27,739 nucleotides of DNA from an uncultured Oscillospiraceae bacterium (GCA_910588935.1 CAJUSM010000035.1:1-27739), one strand, 5' to 3'. Shown: positions 14,424 to 22,104, counted from the first letter of the stretch. Numbers and translations: made by a program. The notes: generated from the sequence alone by a model not told the origin.

Positions 14424-14852
14424 AATGTTGCCTTCTTTCATTTTTATATTTTGGGTACAGTAGAGGGTACAGCCCCCATAGCAAAAGTCCTTATCAAAGA
14501 AATTCCTTCCCATACCACCCGCTCTTCTGACAATATGCCCCGGGCAGGCGTTTTCAGAATCTGTAAAAAGCCCGTATCAGGGCGGGCATTGATAAAATCC
14601 TCTGCAATAGCCGGCCAAAATGGCAACCGGCGCAGAGCGGAATTTGCCGGGCGCCGATTTAGGCAAGCTTGCCACAACTTTTTCCAGAGCCAAAAATATT
14701 TCCTGCCAGGGAAACCTGGGAAAACCGGCAGATAAGTCAGCTTCATTTTTTCTCCTATCCGCCAGCAGGTATGCGCCCCACCTCCTGTTTTTTCAAATAC
14801 CAGAGCATATTCCTCCCTCCTCCCCCATATAAATCCCCTGGGAGGGATGCAT
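14424..14852. other. 429-bp gap with no firmly supported gene
   Basis: One minus-strand frame (14746-14444, starting MKLTYLPVFPGFPG) has a GGAG ribosome site seven bases before its ATG and stops 20 bases before ppa. Its 100-residue product looks unlike any family and is Trp/Arg/Pro-rich, so I do not call it. A CCAGG-GAAA-CCTGG tetraloop hairpin lies at 14706-14719, and GGGTACAG occurs twice near 14454-14473. No convincing promoter for ppa or the next gene was found. Confidence 0.4.
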
Positions 14853-15143
14853 ATGGCTTGCAGAATGGCCGAACTGCGCTGCAAAGAGGTGGTCAGCATA
14901 AAGGACGGTAGCCGGCTGGGCTATGTATGCGATGTGGAGCTGGACACCCACACCGCCGCTCTCACCGCCCTGGTAATCTACGGCCAAGCCCGGCTTTTTG
15001 GCCTGCTGGGCCGGGAAGAGGACACTGTAATTCCCTGGCGGGATGTAGAAATGATCGGCGGGGACATTGTCCTGGTAAAATGTCCTGCTCCCCATCGGGA
15101 GCCCGGTTTTTTCACCCGGCTTTGGACCAAGCTGGGGCTATAG
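14853..15143 (+). CDS. PRC-barrel protein, YlmC/YmxH family
   Basis: A 96-residue protein of the small YlmC/YmxH PRC-barrel family found in endospore formers. Typical segments are the opening MAELRCKEVVSIKDGSRLGYVCDVE (positions about 5-29), LTALVIYGQARLFGLLGREED and VIPWRDVEMIGGDIVLV. Family members are associated with sporulation but have no defined biochemical role. I prefer the ATG at 14853, seven bases after GGGAGG, over the ATG at 14847 that sits too near the site. It converges on the patatin-like gene with only 11 bases between them and no terminator hairpin. Confidence 0.88.
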   Translation: MACRMAELRCKEVVSIKDGSRLGYVCDVELDTHTAALTALVIYGQARLFGLLGREEDTVIPWRDVEMIGGDIVLVKCPAPHREPGFFTRLWTKLGL

Positions 15144-15154
15144 GGTTTTCCGGG

Positions 15155-16015
15155 TCAGCCCTTCAAATAAGCCCGCAGGGCCTCCAGCTGCCCCTGGCAG
15201 GCCTCTCGGCCCATATGGTACAGGGCGGTAAGTTTTTCCACATCCCGCTCGGTTCTGGCCACGGTTACTGGCTCTGGGGGACGGATTACAAAAAGCTTGC
15301 CCTGGGCTTCCAGGCGGTCAATTTCGTCCAGCTCGGCATTATAGTGCCTGGGCACATTTACAATAGCCCTAACCAGTTGGGGATACTTCCGGTAAGCCCT
15401 GGCATAAAGCCTGGCCGCTCCCCGAGACACAGGGGCCTTGCGGTACCCATGCTCCCGGGTGGTTACCACCACCACCTTACTGTAGCCCTCCTCTAAGGGG
15501 CGGGCATAGGGAATGGACACCGAGAGCCCGCCGTCTAGGCAGGGCTCGCCCTCCACGCTTACCATAGGAGAAAGCATTGGCAGGCTGGCACTGGCCCGAA
15601 TGGCCGCGTAAATATCGGCACAGCTGCTTTTCTCATAATAGATAGGGCCCCCGGTGCGGCAGCTGGTAGCCACAGCAGTATATTGAAGGGGAGAGCTGGC
15701 AAAGGCCTGGCGGTCCAGGGGAATCAGCTCGTCGCTGAGCTCCCCAAAAAGAAAATCGAAATTAAAAATGCTCCTATGAAGCAGCAGGCTGCGCAGCCCC
15801 ATATACCTGGGATCATTCACATATTCCAGGTTCACCTGAGCGGTACGGCCGGCCTGGCCAGAGACAAAGTTAACCCCGGTAAGGGCCCCGGCCGAGACAC
15901 CGAACACGCCGTCATATTCCAGGCCCTCCTCCAGCATTACATCTGTAACGCCGGCAGAAAACAGGCAGCGCAGAGAGCCGCCTTCCAGGGCCAAAGCTTT
16001 TTTGTCCAATTCCAT
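15155..16015 (-). CDS. Patatin-like phospholipase
   Basis: A 286-residue alpha/beta hydrolase of the bacterial patatin family (RssA/YlbK type), a Ser-Asp dyad lipid acyl hydrolase. The oxyanion loop LALEGGSLRCLF is at residues 8-19. The nucleophile motif GVSAG places Ser41. The catalytic Asp161 lies in LDGGLSVSIPY. A short conserved C-terminal region follows. There is no signal peptide or membrane segment, so it is probably cytoplasmic or peripheral. The start is ATG 16015 with AAAGGAG seven bases upstream; the in-frame upstream codon at 16045 lies beyond this site. It has its own promoter and a 5' leader hairpin. The substrate is unknown. Confidence 0.9.
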   Translation of the reverse strand: MELDKKALALEGGSLRCLFSAGVTDVMLEEGLEYDGVFGVSAGALTGVNFVSGQAGRTAQVNLEYVNDPRYMGLRSLLLHRSIFNFDFLFGELSDELIPLDRQAFASSPLQYTAVATSCRTGGPIYYEKSSCADIYAAIRASASLPMLSPMVSVEGEPCLDGGLSVSIPYARPLEEGYSKVVVVTTREHGYRKAPVSRGAARLYARAYRKYPQLVRAIVNVPRHYNAELDEIDRLEAQGKLFVIRPPEPVTVARTERDVEKLTALYHMGREACQGQLEALRAYLKG

Positions 16016-16028
16016 CACACTCCTTTCC

Positions 16029-16062
16029 AAGCCTCCAGGCCACATAAGGCCGGCGGAGGCTT
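16029..16062 (-). promoter_or_regulatory. 5' leader hairpin of the patatin-like gene
   Basis: AAGCCTCC (16029-16036) pairs with GGAGGCTT (16055-16062), with an inner GGCC/GGCC pair. It lies between the promoter and the ribosome site of the patatin-like gene. It lacks a T-tract, so it is more likely an mRNA-stabilising or translation-modulating hairpin than a terminator. Confidence 0.4.
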
Positions 16063-16072
16063 GCTTTATTGT

Positions 16073-16101
16073 ATTCTACACCACATAGCCAAAACTTGCA
16101 A
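16073..16101 (-). promoter_or_regulatory. Promoter for the patatin-like gene
   Basis: Minus strand TTGCAA (16101-16096), 17 bases, TAGAAT (16078-16073). About 58 bases upstream of ATG 16015. Confidence 0.6.
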
Positions 16102-16184
16102 GGGAATCCATTCAGCTATTTGGAAACGAGCCTTACGCATCCTCTTTTCCTGCCTAGAACCCTGCCGAAACTTCTCTCCTTATG

Positions 16185-16213
16185 TTGATTTTTCCCCGCC
16201 TTTCCTGTATAAT
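16185..16213 (+). promoter_or_regulatory. Promoter for trmB
   Basis: TTGATT (16185-16190), 17 bases, TATAAT (16208-16213), about 30 bases upstream of ATG 16243, with AAGGAGG at about 16230 as the ribosome site. Confidence 0.8.
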
Positions 16214-16242
16214 ACCCCCAGCAAATATCAAGGAGGCCTTCT

Positions 16243-16887
16243 ATGCGGATCAGAAGAAAACCCTGGGCCAAGCCAGAACTGGCACAATGCGACTACTATA
16301 TTCCCCAACCAGAAGCCATAAGGGGCGCCTGGCAAAACTGCTTTGCCGCCTCCCGCCCTTTGCACCTGGATCTGGGCTGTGGAAAATGCGTATTCCTGGC
16401 AGATATCGCCTATGCCCAGCCTCAAATAAATTTCGTAGGCATCGATATCAGCTACGATATTCTAGGCGTGGGCAGGCGGAACATCCAGTCGGTTTTTGGG
16501 GAAGAGGAGCCAGGCAATGTTGCCTTATGTTATTACGATATTCAGCGCCTGAACCAGATTTTTGCCCTAGGCGAGGTGGACAGGCTTTACATCAATTTTT
16601 GCAACCCCTGGCCTGCCGCTGGCTGCCACAAGCGCCGGCTAACCCATACCCGCCAGTTGCTTACCTACAAGCCTCTGCTGGCCCCAAAAGGGGAAATCTG
16701 GTTTAAAACCGACAACAGCGACCTTTACCTGGCAACCAAACGATACCTCACCCAAGCCGGTTTCCAAATATTTTTCGATACCCAGGACCTTCATGGGGAA
16801 AATGACCCAGAAAATATTCTCACCGAACACGAGATTATGTTCAGCGCCCAAGGTATCAAAATTAAGGCCCTGCGAGCCCGGGCTTAG
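16243..16887 (+). CDS. trmB: tRNA (guanine-46-N7)-methyltransferase
   Basis: A 214-residue class I SAM methyltransferase that makes m7G46 in the variable loop of tRNAs. SAM-binding motif I is LDLGCGKCVFLADIA near residue 42; VGIDISYDIL follows as motif II. The family hallmark is NFCNPWP followed by HKRRLTH, matching the usual DPWPK...HxKRR block except that Cys-Asn replaces Ser/Pro-Asp. Because that Asp is usually conserved in catalysis or substrate binding, the substitution is worth noting. The C-terminal KTDNSDLY and TEHEIMF blocks are normal. The gene overlaps the end of the convergent nnr gene by four bases. Confidence 0.93.
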   Translation: MRIRRKPWAKPELAQCDYYIPQPEAIRGAWQNCFAASRPLHLDLGCGKCVFLADIAYAQPQINFVGIDISYDILGVGRRNIQSVFGEEEPGNVALCYYDIQRLNQIFALGEVDRLYINFCNPWPAAGCHKRRLTHTRQLLTYKPLLAPKGEIWFKTDNSDLYLATKRYLTQAGFQIFFDTQDLHGENDPENILTEHEIMFSAQGIKIKALRARA

Positions 16888-18413
16888 CCAATTCTCTGGC
16901 GCTTTGCCCAATTCTCCAGCCTTTGAAAAACCCAGGGCAGCGCCTCTGCCAGGTCTGTGGGCAGCATGGCCCGCTGAGAAAGCTCTTCCCGGCAAAGATC
17001 CCCTGCCATGCCGTGAAGGAATACCCCTAACCAGGCCGCCTGGAAAGCCTCTACTCCCTGGGCAAGCAGCGACCCAATGATTCCCGCCAGCACATCCCCG
17101 CTGCCCCCCTTGGCCATACCAGGATTGCCCGTAGAATTCACCGCCACCCGGCCATGGGGCTGAGCTACCAGGGTGCCCGCCCCTTTTAGGGCCACCACCG
17201 CGTTGTTTTGGTCCGCAAACGCCTTAGCTGTAAAAAATCTGTCCGCCTGTATTTCCGGAATGCTCCTTCCCGTAAGCCTAGCCATTTCACCTGGATGCGG
17301 GGTAAGCACCACCGGAACAGGGAGCGAAGTCAAGTCATAACCTGTTTTTGCGCAAAAATTTAGGCCATCCGCATCTATTACCAGCGGCGAGGCACAGTGC
17401 CGGAAAACAATGGGGCAAACCAAAGCAGCCAGCTCTCCCAGCCCGCAGCCCGCCACGCAGGCGCTCGCCGCTTTTAGCGCCTGGGAGAGCGCCTCTCCCC
17501 CTTCCTCCAGGTCCTTAGGATGATAAACCGTAAACACCGCCTGGGGCAGCGCGGGGGCAAGGATGGGGTAGATGTCCTTTGGACACGCAACCTGAACCAG
17601 CCCGGCCCCAGTGCGCAAAGCTGCCTTTGCCGCCATTATACAGGCGCCTGCCATACCGTAACTGCCGCAAACCAACAGAAGCCGGCCTTGATCCCCTTTA
17701 TTGGCCTGTGGGTCCAAGGAGGGAAAGGCTTGGGCCGCCCGGGAAAGCTGGGGAACAAAGGCGGCAGTCTCCCAAGCGTCCGCCAGGGCACCCGGGATGC
17801 CCACCTGCCGGACCACTGTTTCCCCACAGTACCCTTTGGCAGGAAAACTGCGATGGGCCGGCTTTTCCCCGGTAAAGGCTACGGTCACATGGGCCTGGAA
17901 GGTATCAGGGTCTGCCTGGCCGGAGTCGCACACAGCGCCGCTGGGCAGATCGGCGGAAATGCGGCAGCAGGGCAGGCGGTTTGCCCGGCGGAACAGAGCC
18001 GCCATATCCTCCGGCAGCCTGCCCCGAAACCCAAAACCATATACGCAGTCTACCAAAATCTGGGCATGAGCCAGAATATCCTCACGCCCCGCCTCCCAGG
18101 GGATAACCGGGAGCTTGGGCAGCCGGAGAAAGGCCTCTTGGGCCAGTCCCGTGGTTGGAGGGCCCTGAACCAGCAATACAGTACAGTTTGCCCCCCAGCC
18201 GGCCAATATCCTGGCGCAAACAAAGCCATCGCCGCCATTGTTGCCCTTGCCGCATAAAAGCAGAATCTTCTTTTTTGCCACTGGGCCCCAACGGTTCAAA
18301 ATCTCCCTTGCAATGGCCTGGCCGGCCTGCTCCATCATATCGGAGAGAGGGAGGCCTTCCTGGGCGGCGGCACTCTCCAGGGCAGTAATTTCCCGTTTTG
18401 CAAACAGTTTCAT
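16884..18413 (-). CDS. nnr: Bifunctional NAD(P)HX epimerase / ADP-dependent dehydratase
   Basis: A 509-residue metabolite-repair enzyme that restores NADH/NADPH damaged by hydration. The N-terminal epimerase (YjeF_N, about residues 1-210) contains LLCGKGNNGGDGFVCAR and the VDCVYGFGFRG loop. The C-terminal ribokinase-like dehydratase (about 230-500) contains the ATP/ADP-site blocks DADGLNF, VLTPHPGEMARL and MAKGGSGDVLAGIIG. The fused arrangement is the common bacterial one. ATG 18413 has AAAGGA some 15 bases upstream, which is long, but no better start is available. It is cytoplasmic, and transcribed from the extended -10 promoter at 18449. Confidence 0.95.
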   Translation of the reverse strand: MKLFAKREITALESAAAQEGLPLSDMMEQAGQAIAREILNRWGPVAKKKILLLCGKGNNGGDGFVCARILAGWGANCTVLLVQGPPTTGLAQEAFLRLPKLPVIPWEAGREDILAHAQILVDCVYGFGFRGRLPEDMAALFRRANRLPCCRISADLPSGAVCDSGQADPDTFQAHVTVAFTGEKPAHRSFPAKGYCGETVVRQVGIPGALADAWETAAFVPQLSRAAQAFPSLDPQANKGDQGRLLLVCGSYGMAGACIMAAKAALRTGAGLVQVACPKDIYPILAPALPQAVFTVYHPKDLEEGGEALSQALKAASACVAGCGLGELAALVCPIVFRHCASPLVIDADGLNFCAKTGYDLTSLPVPVVLTPHPGEMARLTGRSIPEIQADRFFTAKAFADQNNAVVALKGAGTLVAQPHGRVAVNSTGNPGMAKGGSGDVLAGIIGSLLAQGVEAFQAAWLGVFLHGMAGDLCREELSQRAMLPTDLAEALPWVFQRLENWAKRQRIG

Positions 18414-18448
18414 AATACAACAGACATCCTTTCTCCTTGATTTTCATT

Positions 18449-18477
18449 ATCATAGCATCTCGGCCGGCAGCCGTCAA
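18449..18477 (-). promoter_or_regulatory. Promoter for the NAD(P)HX repair gene
   Basis: Minus strand TTGACG (18477-18472), 17 bases, TATGAT (18454-18449) with TGC before the -10. Confidence 0.75.
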
Positions 18478-18513
18478 GCCGTATTCCGCCGGTGTGTTCT
18501 TCCACCGCCTTGA

Positions 18514-18556
18514 AGCCGGGCGGCTTTGGCGCCCAGCTTAAAAAATCGGTATTTAC
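18514..18556. repeat. Possible half-element relic of the fold-back family
   Basis: The stretch with GCCGGGCGGCTTTGGCGCCC and TTAAAAAATC followed by GTATTTAC resembles the left arm of the element at 13612, where GCGGGCCTTTTGCCCCC, TTAAAAAATC and GAAATAC occur in the same order. No terminal inverted repeat is visible. Weak evidence. Confidence 0.3.
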
Positions 18557-18620
18557 CTATTTTTATAGATGATTCCCATAGCAAAAGCTCCTAGCCTTCC
18601 GCGCTGGGCTCATTTTTCTA

Positions 18621-18658
18621 CAAAAGCCGGGCAAAGCATATGCTTTGCCCGGCTTTTG
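18621..18658. terminator. 38-bp perfect palindrome, bidirectional terminator
   Basis: CAAAAGCCGGGCAAAGCAT (18621-18639) is followed at once by its exact complement (18640-18658). In RNA it forms a 17-bp or so stem with flanking A and T runs on both sides. It lies 24 bases after the stop of the DUF4097 gene on -. Confidence 0.85.
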
Positions 18659-18682
18659 CATTTAGCAGAAAATTATGTTGTT

Positions 18683-21049
18683 TTACGCTTTGTCAATCCG
18701 CATAGAGCCAGAGGTGGTATTCATCTTAATCTTCGTTTCCCCGTTTCCGTATACCGCCCGGCCTTTCCGTTTCTTTTCTGTGTTGACCTCAGCAGGGAAA
18801 TCCGTAGCGAAACCGCCGGAAATAGAGCTAAACTTGGCGGTAAACCCGTTGTTCTCCGGCAAAACCAGGCGCAGTGCCCCTGATACCGAGTTCATTTCCG
18901 CCTTTTCCGGGCATTGGTCTACCACCAGCTCTGCCCGGCCAGAGGTAGTGTGCACTTTAAAGCTCTCCGCATTGCCGTGAGCCCGCAAAGTGCCGGAAAC
19001 CGTGCCCAGCTCTGCCCGCTCCGCATGGAATCCCTCAGCCACAAGGGTGCCGGAGACTGTGTGCAGGTTCAGCTTTTCTGCCGAACTGCCCTGGAAAGTA
19101 AGAGTACCGGAAACAGCGCGCAAGTCCATGTTTTCCGCCACCAGGCTCTGGGCAGAGAGCGTGCCGGAGGTGCTGGAGATGGAGAAGTTTTCCCCAGCCA
19201 GCTCCTGGGCCACCACTGTGCCGGACACTGTACTTACCCGGAGCTTTTCCACGCTGCTGCACTGGGCCCGGGGAATGCGGATAATCAGCCGCTTGGAGGG
19301 AATGCTCCAGCCCCAGCCAAAGCTTCCCCTGTTTTTGGGGCGGAACTGGATGGAAAGCTGGCAGGCATCGTGGACATATAGAATCATCCTGGCTTCCAGC
19401 GGCAGCAGCTTTTTGCTGTATTCCGCTACGTCAATGTAGTCTTGATCCCAAGGCTGGAGAATCACGGTTCCGCTAAGCCAATCTACATATAGCCTCTCAA
19501 TCTCCCACAGCTTCACTATGCTGTGGTAGGCATACTCATCCCCTTCCAGCTGGGGCTCTTGGGAAAGGATAGGGGTACCTTTCTCGCCGTCATCGCCGGT
19601 TTCCTCGTTATCATCATTCTCAACAAATGGTATATTATCATCTTCTTCATCACCGCCAAAGGGAAATTCCTTGCCAAAGGCCTCGTTTATGGCCTGGTTT
19701 ACCTCTGTGCTGATTTCCTGCCCCAGGCCGCTGAGCGCCTGGGAGAGTTCCCGGCCAATGGAGCCCAACGCGTTTTGCCAGCTGCCCCATGGCTGCCCCT
19801 GGGGCGGCACAGGTGGCATAGCATTCCGCTTTTTGTTCTTAGCCTCCTCCACAGCCTGGCTGGCAGCCTGAACCGCTTGCTCGCTGAGCTGAGAGGTCTT
19901 ATTTTGAAACTCGGCCTGATCCTCTCCCTCCATCAGCTGGGCATAGCCGGGGTCGAAAACAGCATGGTATGCCTCCGCGTAGCTGTTGCCGGCCGCTTGG
20001 GCCATTTGGCCGGCCTGAGCAGCTTGCTCGTTCAGCTTATCAAACCGAAGCTGGTAATCAGAGTTTTCCCCCCGGAATTCCTGAAACAGCCTGTCGTACC
20101 CAGGGGTATAAACAGCATCGTAGGCCTTGCCGTAGATATCCTCATACTCCTCCTCTGTTAGAGGCCAGTAATGGGGCAGGTTTGTCCCTGAGGCAGGGGA
20201 GCCTGCCATGTGCTCCTGGTATTCTTCCTGCTGCTGAGCACAGGCCTGGTTGTATTCCTCTAATCTCTCCTCATACTCTTCTTGCCGCTGGGCAAAATCC
20301 TCCTCGTACTCCTCCTGCAGTTGGGCACAGGTTTCGTTGTATTCCTCAAGCTGCTCCTGATACTCTTCCTGCTGCTGGGCACAAGCCTCATTGTACTCTT
20401 CCAGCTTTTCTTGATACTCCTCCAGCTGCTGGGCATACTCCTCATTCCGGTTTTCCAGCTCCTGCTGGTATTCCTCCAGTGCCTGGGTATAGCTCTCATA
20501 GCAATTCATAGCGTCCTGGCTGAAGCGCCCCATTTCTTCCAGATCTTCTGTAGATGGTGGAGTAGGGGGAGCTGGAGGCGCGGGCGGCGTTGGGGGTGTG
20601 GGCGGCGTAGGCGGCGTGGGAGGCGTGGGAGGCGTAGGCGGCGTGGGAGGCGTGGGAGGCGTAGGCGGTGTAGGCGGCGTGGGAGGCGTAGGAGGCATAG
20701 GCGGCGTAGGCGGCGTGGGGAGCGTTGGCGGTACAGGAACACTTCCTCCCAGAGTAATGGTAGTCGTTTTTCCATCCTCCGTATTTGTCATTACCAGTAC
20801 GCTTTTTCCTTCTGCCTGTTGTTCTTTTTCCTTAGGCAAGGAAATCACCACATGCTCGCCTTCCTCACTGGTTATATTCATGCTGAGCCCAGCGTGTTCC
20901 CCCTTCTCCGTCTGGGATTTCCCTGGCAGGGGCTGGTCAAAGGTTGGGGACTCCTGCTCATCCAGTGCTTCCAGCAGCTGATTTGCCTCCTCCTGAGAGA
21001 TTTTCCCCTGCTGGAGCATTTCCAAAATTCTGCGATGGCTGTCATTCAT
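18683..21049 (-). CDS. LiaX/YvlB-like protein: SHOCT-like hairpin, PPT repeats, coiled coil, DUF4097
   Basis: A 788-residue protein without signal peptide or membrane segment. Residues 5-32 form a helical hairpin (RRILEMLQQGKISQEEANQL) of the YvlB/LiaX N-terminal type. About 105-167 is an almost pure PPT tripeptide repeat. About 168-310 is an acidic, Gln-rich coiled coil with repeats of EEYQEQLEEYNEACAQQ. About 330-530 is helical and Ala/Gln-rich with an acidic end. About 540-788 is a DUF4097 beta domain built from SGT-type repeats (VSGTLVAEG, VSGTLRAHG). LiaX of enterococci has a related N-terminus plus beta domain and controls the LiaFSR cell-envelope stress response. This longer version with inserted repeats is unusual. 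It is the last gene of the DUF2089 operon, with AAAGGAG upstream of ATG 21049. An envelope-stress role is inferred. Confidence 0.85.
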   Translation of the reverse strand: MNDSHRRILEMLQQGKISQEEANQLLEALDEQESPTFDQPLPGKSQTEKGEHAGLSMNITSEEGEHVVISLPKEKEQQAEGKSVLVMTNTEDGKTTTITLGGSVPVPPTLPTPPTPPMPPTPPTPPTPPTPPTPPTPPTPPTPPTPPTPPTPPTPPAPPAPPTPPSTEDLEEMGRFSQDAMNCYESYTQALEEYQQELENRNEEYAQQLEEYQEKLEEYNEACAQQQEEYQEQLEEYNETCAQLQEEYEEDFAQRQEEYEERLEEYNQACAQQQEEYQEHMAGSPASGTNLPHYWPLTEEEYEDIYGKAYDAVYTPGYDRLFQEFRGENSDYQLRFDKLNEQAAQAGQMAQAAGNSYAEAYHAVFDPGYAQLMEGEDQAEFQNKTSQLSEQAVQAASQAVEEAKNKKRNAMPPVPPQGQPWGSWQNALGSIGRELSQALSGLGQEISTEVNQAINEAFGKEFPFGGDEEDDNIPFVENDDNEETGDDGEKGTPILSQEPQLEGDEYAYHSIVKLWEIERLYVDWLSGTVILQPWDQDYIDVAEYSKKLLPLEARMILYVHDACQLSIQFRPKNRGSFGWGWSIPSKRLIIRIPRAQCSSVEKLRVSTVSGTVVAQELAGENFSISSTSGTLSAQSLVAENMDLRAVSGTLTFQGSSAEKLNLHTVSGTLVAEGFHAERAELGTVSGTLRAHGNAESFKVHTTSGRAELVVDQCPEKAEMNSVSGALRLVLPENNGFTAKFSSISGGFATDFPAEVNTEKKRKGRAVYGNGETKIKMNTTSGSMRIDKA
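20548..20735 (-). repeat. 9-bp-unit Pro-Pro-Thr coding repeat
   Basis: About 20 near-identical 9-bp units (variants of CCGCCTACG and CCTCCCACG on the coding strand) encode PPT with a few PPM and PPA. They maintain the frame when copies are gained or lost, so length variation between strains is expected. The plus strand shows a spurious Gly-Val repeat ORF. Confidence 0.9.
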
Positions 21050-21067
21050 GGTATATAAACTCCTTTC

Positions 21068-21223
21068 TCAGTTGCGGCGGCTGTTTTTAGCCTGACGGTT
21101 CCTGCGCTCTTCTCCAGCCATGCGCACCAGCTGCGCGGCCCTTTCCTCTGCCAAAAAACGGCTGGCGTCCTCTCGAGTTACAAAGCCTTCATTCATCATA
21201 TGGAGCATTAGGGAGCTGTTCAT
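21068..21223 (-). CDS. 51-residue SHOCT-like hairpin miniprotein
   Basis: A short gene encoding MNSSLMLHMMNEGFVTRE then DASRFLAEERAAQLVRM and a basic tail NRQAKNSRRN. It closely resembles the N-terminal half of the upstream 57-residue protein (GFVT, D, FLAEE, QL) and the N-terminal hairpin of the 788-residue protein. The ribosome site GGAAGGAA precedes ATG 21223. The stop is 18 bases before the next ATG. It has the helix-turn-helix pattern of short oligomerisation hairpins (two helices joined at a Gly) and no membrane segment. The function is unknown; co-transcription suggests it associates with the other operon products. Confidence 0.8.
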   Translation of the reverse strand: MNSSLMLHMMNEGFVTREDASRFLAEERAAQLVRMAGEERRNRQAKNSRRN

Positions 21224-21311
21224 TTTCCTTCCGCCTTTCTATCGCATAAAGATATATTCTATTATTAAAGTTTTTCTAGGCAACCAGCAATTTTTTATAC
21301 CATGCTGCTGG

Positions 21312-21485
21312 CTATTTTCCTGATTCCTCATTCCTGCCCCGCCTGCGTCCAGGTCCGTGCCAGGCGTTCCCCAAGGAGTTTCTCAAAATCAACTGTTCCC
21401 GGCACTCTTCCGCTAAAAACCAGCGGACATCATCTTTGGTAACAAAGCCTTTGCGGAGCATATCCAGTTTTAAGCGGTCATTCAT
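21312..21485 (-). CDS. 57-residue SHOCT-like hairpin miniprotein
   Basis: A short gene starting MNDRLKLDMLRKGFVTKD and continuing DVRWFLAEECREQLILRN, with a basic tail rich in Arg/Gly. It is a paralog of the 51-residue protein downstream. The start is ATG 21485, one base after the DUF2089 gene's stop codon, so the two are translationally coupled (GGTGGGAAA is upstream); an in-frame ATG at 21497 overlaps the upstream gene. It lacks signal and membrane segments. The gap to the next small gene (21224-21311) contains A/T-rich sequence with possible internal promoter TTGCTG-17-TAATAA. Function unknown. Confidence 0.78.
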   Translation of the reverse strand: MNDRLKLDMLRKGFVTKDDVRWFLAEECREQLILRNSLGNAWHGPGRRRGRNEESGK

Positions 21486-21486
21486 G

Positions 21487-21900
21487 TTATTTCCCACCTT
21501 TCAGTTGATTCAAGGCCTCAATGGCAGCGGTTACATCCAGTTCCCCTTGGCTCAGCCGGTTCAAAATTTCAGACCGTTCCTCGGCGGTGCGCACCAGGCG
21601 CAGCTCTGGCTTTTCGTCTAAATGCAGGGCAGCCAAGGCAGCGTCCAGCATATTTTTTACCGTTGGGTAACTAACCCCCAGGGCTTTCTCTACTTCCTTT
21701 ATGGAGCCCCTGCACCGGAGAAAGACCTCTACAAACTGTAAGTTTTTCTCATCTAGGGTACAGAAACGGCAGGGAGCAAAGCTGCCAGAAAGGGTTGTGC
21801 CGCAGTGGCTGCAGGAAAGGCTTGTTACCTGCATGGTTTGGCCGCACACCGGGCACAGGGCGGGAGCGTGATAAGTGGACTGAGATTGATTATTAGCCAT
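21487..21900 (-). CDS. DUF2089 family regulator (zinc ribbon plus helix-turn-helix)
   Basis: This 137-residue protein is the typical DUF2089 size. Three Cys pairs (Cys16/19, Cys29/32, Cys43/46) form zinc ribbons. A helix-turn-helix (IKEVEKALGVSYPTVKNMLD) follows near residues 68-87. The last 30 residues (RSEILNRLSQGELDVTAAIEALNQL) repeat the hairpin seen at the N-termini of the three downstream gene products. The domain combination suggests a DNA-binding autoregulator of this operon; its regulon is inferred. ATG 21900 has GGAG upstream, and a perfect sigma-A promoter lies about 65 bases further up. Confidence 0.9.
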   Translation of the reverse strand: MANNQSQSTYHAPALCPVCGQTMQVTSLSCSHCGTTLSGSFAPCRFCTLDEKNLQFVEVFLRCRGSIKEVEKALGVSYPTVKNMLDAALAALHLDEKPELRLVRTAEERSEILNRLSQGELDVTAAIEALNQLKGGK

Positions 21901-21959
21901 ACCGGTTTCTCCTTTTTTGTGTTGTCTGGTTTTTCGTGTTGTCTCTTCTCTATGTCTGC

Positions 21960-21988
21960 ATTATACTCTTCCAAATTAACAATGTCAA
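21960..21988 (-). promoter_or_regulatory. Perfect consensus promoter for the DUF2089 operon
   Basis: Minus strand TTGACA (21988-21983), exactly 17 bases, TATAAT (21965-21960). Such a strong site suggests that regulation is by repression. The leader from about 21953 to 21900 contains the repeated GTTGTCT/GTGTTGTCTCT sequence on the plus strand, a possible operator. Confidence 0.9.
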
Positions 21989-22104
21989 TAGCTTGTTTAA
22001 TTTTTTTAAGATTTTGATTCAAATACTTTAAATTGCAGAAAAACGGTTTGCATTATATAAACACTAGTCTGTTTAATGTCAAAATACAAAGCTCATCTCC
22101 AAAC

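Noticed and set aside
14797..14835. Possible sigma-G type promoter (GCATA then CATATAA) before the YlmC/YmxH-type gene
   Set aside because: Spacing is 16 instead of about 18 and the -10 has a mismatch at a conserved position, so I do not call it.
20200..20740. CRISPR-like periodicity
   Set aside because: The repetition comes from the coding repeats of the PPT and coiled-coil regions; there are no spacers.
20598..20981. Plus-strand frame beginning with Gly-Gly-Val repeats
   Set aside because: It is the antisense of the PPT repeat in the 788-residue protein.
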